A DNA stretch of 64,000 nt. It comes from Anaerovibrio slackiae. GTDB lineage: Bacteria; Bacillota; Negativicutes; Selenomonadales; Selenomonadaceae. Shown here piece after piece: positions 1-9,022 of the stretch; positions within the stretch are counted from its first letter, which is position 1; each line of letters starts with the position of its first letter. The notes under the pieces were generated by a model. That model worked only from the letters and a program-made list of their open reading frames with translations. It made no database searches and had not been told where the DNA came from. Position numbers and translations under genes: made by a program. Where the stretch lies: contig NZ_VUNR01000007.1 in NCBI RefSeq assembly GCF_009695585.1, positions 44,448 to 108,447 on the forward strand, in the 5' to 3' direction.

Positions 1-501
1 GTGGCACCGGCTATCTTTGGCGGCTTTACCATCAGCATTGTCAGGAACGGCAAGCCGGAGTGCTTCTCCCTGATGCCGAAGCTTCCCCTGAAGCTGGTGG
101 TGACGGTGCCGGATTTCTTCCTGCCTACCAAGGCGGCCAGGGCGGTGCTGCCGGCTGAGGTGCCTATGAAGGATGCCGTGTTCAACATCGGCAGGGCGGC
201 AATGCTGACAGCGGCTCTCTGCAAGGGCAACAAGAGCTTTTTGCGCAGCGTCTTTGATGATGCCCTGCACCAGCCTTATCGCGCCAAGCTGATTCCCGGC
301 ATGTATGATGTGTTCAAGGCGGCCCGGGCGGCAGGTGCCCTGGGGGCCAGCATGAGCGGTGCCGGTCCGTGCCTGATTGCCTTTACGGTGGAAAATGCCG
401 ATGCCGTAGGCATGGCAATGCGGGATGCCTTTGCGAAAAATAACGTCAAGTCCCAGTATCATGTTTTTGATATTGACGGCACAGGGGCAACTGTGATTTA
501 G
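1..501 (+). CDS. thrB: Homoserine kinase, C-terminal part (gene enters from the left edge)
   Basis: This is the last 166 codons of a GHMP-family kinase that phosphorylates homoserine in threonine synthesis. The visible part begins inside the family motif ending VAPAIFGGF and carries HQPYRAKLIPG and the glycine-rich loop GASMSGAGPCL near its end, both typical of ThrB. The family is usually about 300 residues, so nearly half the protein lies upstream of the window. The GTG at position 1 is an internal valine, not a start. A strong terminator follows at 524-569, so the gene ends its transcript. The identity is supported by motifs only and is fairly secure. Confidence 0.85.
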   Translation: MAPAIFGGFTISIVRNGKPECFSLMPKLPLKLVVTVPDFFLPTKAARAVLPAEVPMKDAVFNIGRAAMLTAALCKGNKSFLRSVFDDALHQPYRAKLIPGMYDVFKAARAAGALGASMSGAGPCLIAFTVENADAVGMAMRDAFAKNNVKSQYHVFDIDGTGATVI

Positions 502-523
502 TTATTTACATAAAATGTATTAT

Positions 524-569
524 TTGGCTGATTTTATTGTATGCTGTATAATAAAGTCAGCCAATTTTT
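524..569 (+). terminator. Rho-independent terminator after thrB
   Basis: The arms at 524-538 and 550-564 (TTGGCTGATTTTATT and AATAAAGTCAGCCAA) pair over 15 positions with one mismatch and are followed by TTTTTA. Confidence 0.8.
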
Positions 570-675
570 ATGTGCTGACAAATTGCTTTATGTGTGATGA
601 ATAATTTTGTGTGGTGATAAATAACTTTATGTGCTAATGAATAACTTTATGTGCTGATAAGCTATTTTGTGGATT
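567..675 (+). repeat. Five-unit degenerate tandem repeat of about 20 bp upstream of cca
   Basis: Units begin at about 567, 587, 606, 626 and 646, each a variant of TTTATGTGCTGATGAATAAC, with a partial unit TTTGTGGATT at 666. The array starts on the T-tract of the thrB terminator and ends about 40 bp before the cca start. No function is evident. It is AT-rich and without an open frame of its own. Confidence 0.7.
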
Positions 676-714
676 ATTGGAGCATTATGCAGATAATTTT
701 CAGGAGATGTGTTT

Positions 715-1974
715 ATGCTGGAAGCGGAGTTTGTGGCAAGGGTGGAGGCTGCCGGGGGGCATGCCTTCGCGGTAGGCGGCTGGGTAAGGGACTTCCTGCG
801 GGGAGAACAGCCGGAGGACAAGGATTATGTGGTAACAGGCATGGATGCCGTCAGCTTTGAGGCGGCATTCCCGGAGGGAAAGCTCATCGGCAGGGCGTTT
901 CCTGTTTTTCTGCTGCCTATCGAGGCTGATGGCGGCAGGGGGGACAGGCAGTGCGAGGTGGCCATGGCACGCCGGGAGCGGAAGGAGGGCAGCGGCTACC
1001 GGGGCTTTGTGGCAGAGGCGGACAGCTCCATCACTATTGAGGATGATTTGTATCGCCGGGACTTGACCATCAACAGTATGGCGCTGGATCTGCATGAGGG
1101 CAGGCTGGTGGACCCTTATGGAGGGCAGGCAGATATAGCTGACAGGGTGCTGCGGCCTGTGTCGGAGCACTTTGGGGAGGATCCGGTACGGGCCCTGCGG
1201 GCGGCACGGTTTGCGGCACGGCTGGGCTATGCACCGGCACCGGAGCTTTTGGCAGCTATGGGGCAGTGCCGCAGTGAGCTTTGTCAGGAGCCGGGGGAGA
1301 GGATTCTGGGGGAGCTGAAAAAAGCACTGGCGGCGGACAGGCCCTCCCAATTTTTCCGTCTTCTCCATAGTGCCGGGCTGCTGCAGGATATTTTCCCGGA
1401 AATCCATGCCCTTATTGGCAAGACACAGCCAGAGGTGTATCACCCGGAGGGGGATGCCTTTGAGCATGTGATGCTGATTGTGGATGAGGTAGCAGGCAGG
1501 ACGGAGAATATTACGGCAAGGTTTGCGTCCCTCTGCCATGACCTGGGCAAGGGAGTCACGCCGGAAGAAATGCTGCCCCATCACTACGGCCATGAGGTAA
1601 AGGGCCTGGAGGTGCTGGCTGGCTGGAATCGCCGTGTCACCCTGCCGTCGGCGTGGCTGAAGGCGGCAAGGTTCATTATCAGCCAGCACATGCGGGCGCC
1701 ACGCCTGTCAAAGCCACCGAAAATCTGTGAGCTGCTCCTGATGATGAAGGCTGTGGCGGCGGAGCTCTCTATCAGTGACATCAAAATCATCATCGGGGCG
1801 GATAACAAGGGGCTGCCGCCGTATCTTGAGCATGCGGAGGAAATCATCAGTGCCATGAGCGAGGTTTCCGGCTCAGATGCCCCACGGGGGCTCACCGGCA
1901 GGAAAATCGGTGACTGGGTAAAGGGGCAGCAGCTGGAGATATGCAAAAGAATGCTGGCACAGTGCAGGGCATAG
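715..1974 (+). CDS. cca: CCA tRNA nucleotidyltransferase with HD domain (multifunctional Cca type)
   Basis: Adds or repairs the 3' CCA end of tRNAs using CTP and ATP. The N-terminus has the nucleotidyltransferase signature, with GGWVRDFL followed by DKDYVV as the metal-binding acidic pair. After it come the RRDLTINSMA and GEDPVRALRAARFAAR blocks of class II enzymes. The C-terminal half has an HD phosphohydrolase domain (ARFASLCHDLGKG, then HHYGHE). This order resembles the E. coli type Cca of about 410 residues, and 419 residues fits. ATG715 is chosen because CAGGAG lies 8 nt upstream. A GTG at 709 is in frame but too close to that site. It stands alone between terminated units. Confidence 0.88.
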   Translation: MLEAEFVARVEAAGGHAFAVGGWVRDFLRGEQPEDKDYVVTGMDAVSFEAAFPEGKLIGRAFPVFLLPIEADGGRGDRQCEVAMARRERKEGSGYRGFVAEADSSITIEDDLYRRDLTINSMALDLHEGRLVDPYGGQADIADRVLRPVSEHFGEDPVRALRAARFAARLGYAPAPELLAAMGQCRSELCQEPGERILGELKKALAADRPSQFFRLLHSAGLLQDIFPEIHALIGKTQPEVYHPEGDAFEHVMLIVDEVAGRTENITARFASLCHDLGKGVTPEEMLPHHYGHEVKGLEVLAGWNRRVTLPSAWLKAARFIISQHMRAPRLSKPPKICELLLMMKAVAAELSISDIKIIIGADNKGLPPYLEHAEEIISAMSEVSGSDAPRGLTGRKIGDWVKGQQLEICKRMLAQCRA

Positions 1975-2000
1975 TGCCATAAATAAAAGTAATTAATCTA

Positions 2001-2029
2001 TAGCAAATTAGACAATTTTCTGTTATAAT
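2001..2029 (+). promoter_or_regulatory. Sigma-70-type promoter for the carbonic anhydrase gene
   Basis: A perfect -10 TATAAT at 2024-2029 lies 17 bp after a weak -35 TAGCAA (2001-2006), in an AT-rich gap 68 bp before the ATG. Confidence 0.5.
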
Positions 2030-2096
2030 AATACAAAAGAAATGTAATTGGGCTGCTGCAGCTATGGCAGCCGGGTATTCCAGGAAGGTGATTTTT

Positions 2097-2618
2097 ATGG
2101 CAGTTTATCCGTACAAGGATATTAATCCTGATTTAGCTGATGATGTTTTTGTCGCGCCTACTGCTTCCGTAGTAGGGGATGTGAAGCTGGGGGCAGGTAC
2201 CAATGTATGGTTTGGTGCTGTGGTGCGCGGCGATGTGAACAAGGTGGTTGTCGGCAAGCACACCAATATACAGGATAATGCCACTATCCATACCATGAGT
2301 GATTCGCCAACGGAAATCGGTGACCATGTAACCATCGGCCACAATGCGGTGGTGCATTGCAGCAAGGTGGGCAATAACTGCCTGATTGGCATGGGCAGCG
2401 TGCTGATTGGCTACTCGGAGATTGGGGATAACTGCGTTATCGGCGCCAATTCCTTTATCCCTCAGCACAAGAAGATTCCCTCCGGCTCCCTGGTGTATGG
2501 CAATCCTGCCAAGCTGGTGCGTGCCCTCAGGGATGACGAGCTGGAGGCATTGAAGGCATCTACCGAGAACTACTACAAGCTGGGGCAGGTCTATGCGGAA
2601 ATCATGGGCAATAAGTAA
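2097..2618 (+). CDS. Gamma-class carbonic anhydrase family protein (left-handed beta helix)
   Basis: A 173-residue hexapeptide-repeat protein of the YrdA/CamH/PaaY kind, cytoplasmic and normally trimeric. Repeated I/V-G-D/N-N hexads run through residues 20-135. Histidines at about 65, 82 and 87 (NATIHTM, GHNAVVHC) match the zinc ligands of gamma carbonic anhydrases, so CO2 hydration is possible. Many family members have not been shown to be active and some accompany CoA-ester metabolism. ATG2097 follows AGGAAGGTG at 2082-2090. Its own promoter lies upstream, and ndk follows after a 138 bp gap. Confidence 0.8.
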   Translation: MAVYPYKDINPDLADDVFVAPTASVVGDVKLGAGTNVWFGAVVRGDVNKVVVGKHTNIQDNATIHTMSDSPTEIGDHVTIGHNAVVHCSKVGNNCLIGMGSVLIGYSEIGDNCVIGANSFIPQHKKIPSGSLVYGNPAKLVRALRDDELEALKASTENYYKLGQVYAEIMGNK

Positions 2619-2756
2619 AAGTATCCTGCCGTGAAACAGGCAGAGAAATTTTGCAAAATTTGTTAGATGAATTTTGCCTGAAAAGCAGGATTTTCGCTAT
2701 CAATGTAGAATTATACTAGTACAGAAGAAGTATTCAGGAGAGAAGGTATTGAAAAA

Positions 2757-3173
2757 ATGGAAAAAACTTTGGTGCTTATAAAGCCGGACGCTGTAAGGGG
2801 TAAACACATCGGTGACATCGTCAAAATCTACGAGGAAAAGGGCTTGAAGATTTTGGCAATGAAGATGCTGCAGATGGATGAAAAGCTGGCTTCCAAGCAT
2901 TATGAGGAGCATATTGGCCGTCCTTATTATGATGATCTGATGGGCTTTATGACCTCCGGCCCGATTATTGCCATGGTGCTGGAGGGCGAGGGAGCCATTG
3001 CCAATGTGCGTGCCATCAATGGCAAGACCAACCCGGCAGAGGCAGCCGAGGGGACCATCCGCAAGCTGTACGCGGCCAGCGGCAGCCGCAATGCGGTGCA
3101 TGCCTCCGATTCGCCTGAGAATGCTGCCAGGGAGATTTCCATTTTCTTTAATGCCTCTGAAATTTTCGATTGA
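2757..3173 (+). CDS. ndk: Nucleoside diphosphate kinase
   Basis: Transfers the gamma phosphate between nucleoside di- and triphosphates through a phospho-histidine. All family landmarks are present: TLVLIKPDAV at the N-terminus, the GRPYY and MTSGP loops, RAINGKTNP, and the active-site histidine at about residue 115 in NAVHASDS. The length of 138 residues is standard. ATG2757 has AGAAGG about 10 nt upstream. An in-frame TTG at 2748 is too close to that site. The gene is followed 28 nt later by the cobalamin adenosyltransferase, probably co-transcribed. Confidence 0.93.
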   Translation: MEKTLVLIKPDAVRGKHIGDIVKIYEEKGLKILAMKMLQMDEKLASKHYEEHIGRPYYDDLMGFMTSGPIIAMVLEGEGAIANVRAINGKTNPAEAAEGTIRKLYAASGSRNAVHASDSPENAAREISIFFNASEIFD

Positions 3174-3201
3174 GTTCGATTGATTGTGAGGGGGAATTTA
3201 T

Positions 3202-3702
3202 ATGAGCTTGTACACTGCTAGAGGCGATAGCGGCATGACCGACCTGAGCACCGGCCAGAGAATTGCCAAGAACTCCTGGCGAGTTAAGGCATACGGTGCT
3301 TTGGATGAATTTGGCTCTGCTCTTGGCATGGCAAGGGCTTTTTGCGAGAATGAGAAGGTGAAGGACCTGTGCCTGCGCCTGCAGAAGCTGAACGGCCTCC
3401 TGATGACTGACCTGGCCAGCCTGAACGACTATGAGCCTTTGATTACCCATGACCATGTGGTGTACCTGGAGGATATGATGGACAAGATGGAGGAGCAGAT
3501 GGAGCCTCTCCATGGTTTCCTCATCCCTGGCGAGACCAAGGGCGGTGCCTGCCTGGATCTGGCAAGGACTGTAGCAAGGCGTGCCGAGCGTGTCATGTGG
3601 GATCTGGCCAAGAATGAGATTGTGCCTGACCAGGACAGGATTCTGCTGAACCGTATTTCTGACTTCTGCTTCATGCTGATGCGTCTTGAGGAAGACAGAT
3701 AA
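3202..3702 (+). CDS. PduO-type ATP:cob(I)alamin adenosyltransferase
   Basis: Attaches the 5'-deoxyadenosyl group of ATP to cob(I)alamin to make coenzyme B12. The ATP-binding N-terminal motif appears as YTARGDSGMTDL, followed by AYGALDEFGSALG. The C-terminal helices carry FLIPGETKGGACLDLARTVARRAERV and the usual NRISDFCFMLMR ending. The length of 166 residues is slightly short for the family (about 180). GAGGGGGAA precedes ATG3202. It likely shares a transcript with ndk and ends at the terminator 3746-3787. The family is clear. The physiological partner (for example methylmalonyl-CoA mutase or ribonucleotide reductase) is not in this window. Confidence 0.85.
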   Translation: MSLYTARGDSGMTDLSTGQRIAKNSWRVKAYGALDEFGSALGMARAFCENEKVKDLCLRLQKLNGLLMTDLASLNDYEPLITHDHVVYLEDMMDKMEEQMEPLHGFLIPGETKGGACLDLARTVARRAERVMWDLAKNEIVPDQDRILLNRISDFCFMLMRLEEDR

Positions 3703-3745
3703 GGGGCTGGCAGCCTGATTTTTGAAGTAAATAGCTGCAAGGAAG

Positions 3746-3787
3746 CGCGTGTTGAAAAAATTTTTTCTTCAATACGCGTTTTTTTTG
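3746..3787 (+). terminator. Terminator after the cobalamin adenosyltransferase gene
   Basis: CGCGTGTTGAA pairs with TTCAATACGCG (one G-T wobble) around an A/T loop and is followed by eight or more T residues. Confidence 0.8.
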
Positions 3788-3909
3788 TGCCGCAGGCAGG
3801 ATTTTTGCAATATATAGCGAATATGTTCTCTTAGAAAGATAAATAACTGCTGCAAAATCGCCCTAGGGGAGTGAGCGGCAGATGCGTTGTTTTTAGGAAG
3901 AAGATTTAT

Positions 3910-5889
3910 ATGCGAAAAATTTGGAACATCAGACAAAAGGATAAGGAAAAGGCAGCCGCCCTCGCGGCAGAGCTGGGAGTGTCCGCCCTTCTGGCAGGCA
4001 TCCTGCTGAACAGGGGCATTGATAATGCAGCTGCGGCCAGGGAGTTTCTGCACCCTGAGGAAAGGGAGTATTATGACCCATACCTGCTGCCGGATATGGA
4101 CAAGGCTGTCAAGCGCATCAGGGCAGCTATTGAGGCCAGGGAGCAGATTGTGGTGTACGGGGATTATGATGCTGACGGCATCACGGCTACTACGGTGCTG
4201 CTGCGCACATTGCAGCAGCTGGGGGGCTGGGCGGATTACTATATCCCAGACCGCTTTACGGAGGGCTATGGCGTAAATCTTGAGGCACTGAAACGCATGC
4301 ATCGTCAGGGTACCAGCCTGGTGATTACCGTTGACTGCGGCATCAAGTCCGTGGAGGAGCTCAGGCAGATGCAGGACTGCATGGACTTCGTGGTGACTGA
4401 CCACCATCTGCCGGGGGATGAGCTGCCTCCGGCGGTGGCGGTAATCGATGCCCACAGGCAGGACTCAAAGTACCCCTGCGGGGAGCTTGCCGGAGTGGGC
4501 ATTGCCTTCAAGCTGTGCCAGGCCCTGTGGCTGGCCATGAAAAAGGTACCGGCAGAAAATCCGGGACTGGAGATTGTGGCCCTGGGCACGGTGGCAGATG
4601 CGGTGCCCCTGGTAGATGAGAACAGGAAGATTGTGGCTGAGGGCTTGAAGCGCATGAAGGATTCCAGCTTTGTGGGGATACGCGCCCTGATTGAGGCCAC
4701 GGGGCTGGGAAACCGGGAGATTGACAGCATGGGCATCGGCTTTGTGCTGGCTCCCCGCATCAACGTAGCCGGCAGGCTGAAAAGCGCCCGTCTCAGCGTG
4801 GAGCTGCTGCTGTCCGAGAACGAGGACATGGCACGGGAGATGGCAGGGAAGCTGAACGAGCTGAACAACACCCGCAAGGAGCTGAAGGAGGAAATCCAGG
4901 CCATGGCGGAGGAACAGCTAAAGTCCATGGATATTGGCAACGCCCGGGTAATCGTGGTGGCAGGAGAGGAATGGCATCATGGTGTCCTGGGGCTGGTGGC
5001 ATATTCCTTGCAGGAGAAATACTACCTGCCCACCATTGTCATCAGCGTAAAGGATGGCATTGGCAAGGGCTCCTGCCGCAGCATTCCGGGGTTCAACCTC
5101 TTTAAGGCCCTGACCAGCTGCCAGTCTGCCCTGGTGCAGTTCGGCGGCCACGAGATGGCGGCAGGGCTGACGGTGAGGGCGGAGAATATTGATCTGCTCC
5201 GGGAGCTTCTGGAGGCGGAGGCCAGGCGGCAGATGACTGCTGCCCAGTATATTCCCTGCTACGATATTGACATGGAGATTTCACCGGCGGAGATGACCAT
5301 GGAGATGGTGGAGGAGCTTTCCCTTTTGGAGCCCTGCGGCATGAAAAACGAGCCGCCGCTGTTTGGCTGCCGGGGGCTTAGCTGCCTCAACCCTGAGCTG
5401 AAGGGGGCGGATGCCAGGCATCTGAAATTCACCGTCTCCGACCGGGGCAGGCTGGTGGATGCCATTGCCTTCAACATGCCGGAGGAGCTGGCCAGGGTGG
5501 CACGGGGCGGCTTTGACATGGTTTATGCCGCCGGTATCAACGAGTGGCGCGACATGAGAAGCCTGCAGTGCATGGTGCGCTCTTTGGATGAGCCTGTGCC
5601 GGTGCAGGAGCCTGTGGCTGTGGACAGGGATTTCATGCGGCAGATTTATGTTTTCCTCCGCAGCAGGGTGCAGGGGGGGCATAGGCTGTCGGCTGACCTT
5701 GGGTGGCTGGCCATGCAGGCAAGGCTGGAGGGCTGCCGGGCGGAGGAGCAGAACGTGGCGGATGCTGTGACGGTGCTCTTGGAGCTGGGGCTTCTTAAAA
5801 AGACGCCGGAGGGCTATCTGGAGCTAAGCAGTACGGCAAAGAAAATGGATTTGTATGATTCGCCTACTTTTAGACGGCTAAATAGCTGA
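3910..5889 (+). CDS. recJ: Single-stranded-DNA-specific exonuclease RecJ
   Basis: A 5'-3' single-strand exonuclease of the DHH superfamily used in recombination and repair. Motif I is VVYGDYDADG at about residues 80-90, the DHH motif is VTDHHLPG at about 160, and the DHHA1 motif is GGHEMAAG at about 410, followed by an OB-like region to about 560 and a short C-terminal tail. At 659 residues it is in the range of short RecJ proteins and lacks the long C-terminal extension of Bacillus RecJ. ATG3910 follows AGGAAGAAG. An upstream in-frame start at 3871 has no ribosome site. rel lies 74 nt downstream behind its own -10 element. Confidence 0.92.
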   Translation: MRKIWNIRQKDKEKAAALAAELGVSALLAGILLNRGIDNAAAAREFLHPEEREYYDPYLLPDMDKAVKRIRAAIEAREQIVVYGDYDADGITATTVLLRTLQQLGGWADYYIPDRFTEGYGVNLEALKRMHRQGTSLVITVDCGIKSVEELRQMQDCMDFVVTDHHLPGDELPPAVAVIDAHRQDSKYPCGELAGVGIAFKLCQALWLAMKKVPAENPGLEIVALGTVADAVPLVDENRKIVAEGLKRMKDSSFVGIRALIEATGLGNREIDSMGIGFVLAPRINVAGRLKSARLSVELLLSENEDMAREMAGKLNELNNTRKELKEEIQAMAEEQLKSMDIGNARVIVVAGEEWHHGVLGLVAYSLQEKYYLPTIVISVKDGIGKGSCRSIPGFNLFKALTSCQSALVQFGGHEMAAGLTVRAENIDLLRELLEAEARRQMTAAQYIPCYDIDMEISPAEMTMEMVEELSLLEPCGMKNEPPLFGCRGLSCLNPELKGADARHLKFTVSDRGRLVDAIAFNMPEELARVARGGFDMVYAAGINEWRDMRSLQCMVRSLDEPVPVQEPVAVDRDFMRQIYVFLRSRVQGGHRLSADLGWLAMQARLEGCRAEEQNVADAVTVLLELGLLKKTPEGYLELSSTAKKMDLYDSPTFRRLNS

Positions 5890-5914
5890 ATAGGAAGTTA
5901 AATCTCGGAAAATG

Positions 5915-5923
5915 TGCTATAAT
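5915..5923 (+). promoter_or_regulatory. Extended -10 promoter for rel
   Basis: TGCTATAAT gives an extended -10 (TGnTATAAT) about 40 bp before the rel ATG. No good -35 hexamer is visible. Confidence 0.5.
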
Positions 5924-5963
5924 GTTTTCTAAAAGCAATAGAAATTAGTTGGTGGTGGTTTTT

Positions 5964-8258
5964 ATGTTGGAGAAAAAGGGCCAGAATGATGTCAATATTT
6001 ATATTCCCGAGGTGGCAAGTGCAACAGCCGAGGTGACTATCGACGAGGTTATCAATGCGGTGCTGAAGTATCAGCCCCATGCCGATGTGGAGCTGGTGCG
6101 CAAGGCATATGAGCTTGCCAATGCGGCTCATGGCGGACAGAAGCGTGCCTCCGGCGAGGACTATATCATCCATCCCCTGTGCGTGGCAAAAATCCTTACG
6201 GAGCTGCAGATTGACAGTACCACCATCACGGCGGCGCTTCTCCATGATGTGGTGGAGGATACGACTTATTCTCAGGCCCAGATGGAGGATATTTTCGGCA
6301 CCGAGGTGGCGATGCTGATTGATGGCGTCACCAAGCTGGGGAAAATCAAGTACCAGTCCCGGGAGGAGCAGCAGTCGGAGAATTACCGCAAGCTGTTTCT
6401 GGCCATGGCCAAGGACATCAGGGTAATCATGATTAAGCTGGCTGACCGGCTGCACAACATGCGCACCCTGAAATTCGTCAAGGAAGAAAAGCAGAAGCGC
6501 ATTGCCAAGGAAACCATCGAGGTGTATGCGCCCCTTGCCAACCGCCTGGGTATTTCCAATATCAAGTGGGAGCTGGAGGACTTGTGCCTCAGGTACCTGG
6601 AGCCGGAGTTTTATTATGATTTGGTGGAGAAGGTCAAGCAGAAGCGGCAGGAGCGCCAGCGGTTTATTGAGGATGCCATCCTGCAGATTCACACCAAGCT
6701 TATCAGGAGCAGCATCAAGGCGGAAATCAGCGGCAGGGCGAAGCATTTTTACAGCATTTACCGCAAGATGAAGCGGGACAACAAGGATATCAGCGAGATC
6801 TATGACCTGTCAGCTGTCCGGGTGCTGGTGCACAATGTAAAGGACTGCTACGCGGTGCTGGGGGTTATCCATGCCATGTGGAAGCCTATCCCGGGCCGGT
6901 TCAAGGACTATATCGCCATGCCCAAGTCCAATGGCTACCAGTCCCTGCATACCACGGTCATGACCAGGGGCTACCCTCTGGAAATACAGATTCGTACCTT
7001 TGCCATGCACAAGGTTTCCGAATACGGCGTGGCAGCCCACTGGAAGTACAAGGAAGCCGGACGCAGCGTAGGTGCCGGCAATGACTACGAGAAAAAGATT
7101 TCCTGGCTGCGGCAGATGATGAATCTGCAGCACGAGGTGAACGACCCGACAGAATATCTGGAAGCATTGAAGATGGATATTTTCTCCGATGAGGTATTTG
7201 TCTTTACCCCCAATGGTGATGTGATTGATTTGCCGAAGGGCTCCGTGCCGATAGATTTCGCCTATCGCATTCATACGGAGGTGGGGCATCACTGCGTTGG
7301 TGCCAAGGTCAACGGCAAGATTGTGCCATTGGAGTACAAGCTGAAAAACGGCGACCAGGTATCCATCATTACCAATAAGGCGAATAACGGCCCTAGCCGC
7401 GACTGGCTGAATATCGTGGCTTCCTCGGATACCAGGGCAAAAATCCGCTCCTGGTTCAAGAAGGTGAAGCGGGAGGAAAATGTCATCCGGGGCAGGGAGC
7501 TTCTGGAGAAGGAGGCAAAAAGGCTTGGCTATGAGCCAAAGGATTTGCTGCGGGATGAATGGCTGAATTCTGTCTGCCTGCGGTTCAACATCAACAATGA
7601 CGAGGACATGCTGGCGGCAGTAGGCTATGGCGGCGTGGCAGTCAATGGCGTCATTGCCAAGCTGATTGAGCATCACAAGAAGGCCATCAAGGCGGCAACG
7701 CCGCCGGATGTCAGCGAGATGCTGGAAACCATCAAGCAGCAGCACAACAACTCCCGGAAGAATAAGGCAAGCCACGGCATTCTGGTGGAGGGCGAGTCCG
7801 GGATGCTGGTGCGGCTGGCCAAGTGCTGCAACCCGATACCGGGGGACCCTATTGTGGGCTATATCACCAAGGGGCGGGGCGTTTCCGTCCACCGGGCGGA
7901 CTGCCCAAATGTGCTGTCGGATGACGGTGACACCACCCGGGTGATCGATGTGAACTGGGATATCGGCCTTGACAAGGATTATACGGTGGAGATTGAGATT
8001 ATCTGCAACGATGCGGCAGGGGTGCTGACCAGCGTGCTGTCAGTACCGGCGGAGATGAAAATCAATGTGTCCGCTGTCAATGCCAAGGCAAACAAGGGCA
8101 ACAAGACATCGACGATTATCATGAGCCTTGAGGTGCACAATGCGGCCCAGGTCTCCCTGGTGATGGGCAAAATCCGCCGCCTGAAGGATGTGTTCAGCGT
8201 CAGCCGTGCTATGGCAAGTGCAGCTGATAATAACAGCAACACCAGGCATGGAAGATAA
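5964..8258 (+). CDS. rel: Bifunctional (p)ppGpp synthetase/hydrolase Rel
   Basis: Makes and degrades the stringent-response alarmone. The N-terminal HD hydrolase domain carries LLHDVVEDT (about residue 91) and its flanking histidines (YIIHPLC). The synthetase domain carries GRFKDYIAMP and NGYQSLHTT around residues 310-330. The RFKD form rather than the acidic E. coli RelA form is the signature of bifunctional enzymes. A TGS domain begins near residue 411 (VFVFTPNGDVIDLP), and a zinc-finger-like CCNPIPGD region and an ACT domain finish the 764-residue protein. ATG5964 has GGTGGTGG 6 nt upstream. The in-frame TTG at 5949 is less likely. The metallo-hydrolase gene follows, as is common next to rel. 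Confidence 0.93.
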   Translation: MLEKKGQNDVNIYIPEVASATAEVTIDEVINAVLKYQPHADVELVRKAYELANAAHGGQKRASGEDYIIHPLCVAKILTELQIDSTTITAALLHDVVEDTTYSQAQMEDIFGTEVAMLIDGVTKLGKIKYQSREEQQSENYRKLFLAMAKDIRVIMIKLADRLHNMRTLKFVKEEKQKRIAKETIEVYAPLANRLGISNIKWELEDLCLRYLEPEFYYDLVEKVKQKRQERQRFIEDAILQIHTKLIRSSIKAEISGRAKHFYSIYRKMKRDNKDISEIYDLSAVRVLVHNVKDCYAVLGVIHAMWKPIPGRFKDYIAMPKSNGYQSLHTTVMTRGYPLEIQIRTFAMHKVSEYGVAAHWKYKEAGRSVGAGNDYEKKISWLRQMMNLQHEVNDPTEYLEALKMDIFSDEVFVFTPNGDVIDLPKGSVPIDFAYRIHTEVGHHCVGAKVNGKIVPLEYKLKNGDQVSIITNKANNGPSRDWLNIVASSDTRAKIRSWFKKVKREENVIRGRELLEKEAKRLGYEPKDLLRDEWLNSVCLRFNINNDEDMLAAVGYGGVAVNGVIAKLIEHHKKAIKAATPPDVSEMLETIKQQHNNSRKNKASHGILVEGESGMLVRLAKCCNPIPGDPIVGYITKGRGVSVHRADCPNVLSDDGDTTRVIDVNWDIGLDKDYTVEIEIICNDAAGVLTSVLSVPAEMKINVSAVNAKANKGNKTSTIIMSLEVHNAAQVSLVMGKIRRLKDVFSVSRAMASAADNNSNTRHGR

Positions 8259-8385
8259 GCGGAGAGATTCAGAAGCGTGAGCGATAGGAATAGCAATAGT
8301 TGTGGTTGACAGTGATAGTTTATAGTTATAGTTATAGTAATAGTAATGGCAATAAGCGATAATAATAGCGTGTGTGAGGTGCAAG

Positions 8386-9018
8386 ATGAGCTTTAGTGTA
8401 GATACTTTGGTGGTGGGCCCGATTGAGGAAAACTGCTATGTGCTGAAGGATGAGGAAACTGGTGAAGGTATTATTATTGATGCCGGGGACAACGGGCAGG
8501 AAATTCTTGCTTATGTCAGGGATAACGGCATTGATATAAAGCTTCTGGTGAATACCCATGGCCATTGGGACCATATCGGTGCCGTGGATGTGCTGCGGGA
8601 TGCCCTGGGGGTTCAGCTGGCAATCCATAGGGAGGATGCGCCTATGCTGACAGCCAGCGAGGAAGAAATGGCTGTGTACAGCGTGTTTGTGGGCAAGAAA
8701 AAACCGGCGGAGATTTTGCTGGAGGACGGCGATGTGATTAACTTTGGCAAATCCAGCCTGAAGGTCATCCATACGCCGGGGCACACCAAGGGCGGCATCT
8801 GCCTGTATGGGGGAGGCTGCCTCTTTAGCGGTGATACCCTGTTTGCCAGCAGTGTAGGGCGTACCGACCTGCCCGGGGGTGATTATCACGAAATCCTGCA
8901 TTCCGTGAATGTGGCTCTGGCACAGGTTGCTGACGAAACCAAGGTTTATCCTGGGCACGGCCCTGCCAGCCGCATGGGCAGGGAACGCCGCTGCAATCCG
9001 TATTTGCAACAAGGATAA
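8386..9018 (+). CDS. Metallo-beta-lactamase-fold hydrolase, glyoxalase II-like (YcbL type)
   Basis: A cytoplasmic metal hydrolase of 210 residues. The metal-binding motif is NTHGHWDHIG, followed by HTPGHTKGG and FSGDTLF, and the last metal-ligand histidine is in VYPGHGP. This set fits small glyoxalase II-like thioesterases that often sit next to rel. The real substrate is unknown. ATG8386 is preferred over the in-frame GTG8374 because GAGGTG lies just before it. The stop codon is followed after only 4 nt by the structured repeat at 9023, which would form the 3' end of this transcript. Confidence 0.85.
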   Translation: MSFSVDTLVVGPIEENCYVLKDEETGEGIIIDAGDNGQEILAYVRDNGIDIKLLVNTHGHWDHIGAVDVLRDALGVQLAIHREDAPMLTASEEEMAVYSVFVGKKKPAEILLEDGDVINFGKSSLKVIHTPGHTKGGICLYGGGCLFSGDTLFASSVGRTDLPGGDYHEILHSVNVALAQVADETKVYPGHGPASRMGRERRCNPYLQQG

Positions 9019-9022
9019 GTGG

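Noticed and set aside
567..675. CRISPR-like array
   Set aside because: The repeats abut each other with no unique spacers, so this is a plain tandem repeat. No cas gene is in the window.
8290..8370. Possible tandem array of TAGTTATAG and AATAGTAATGG before the metallo-hydrolase gene
   Set aside because: Short irregular AT-rich reiterations with no consistent unit. Considered simple sequence.
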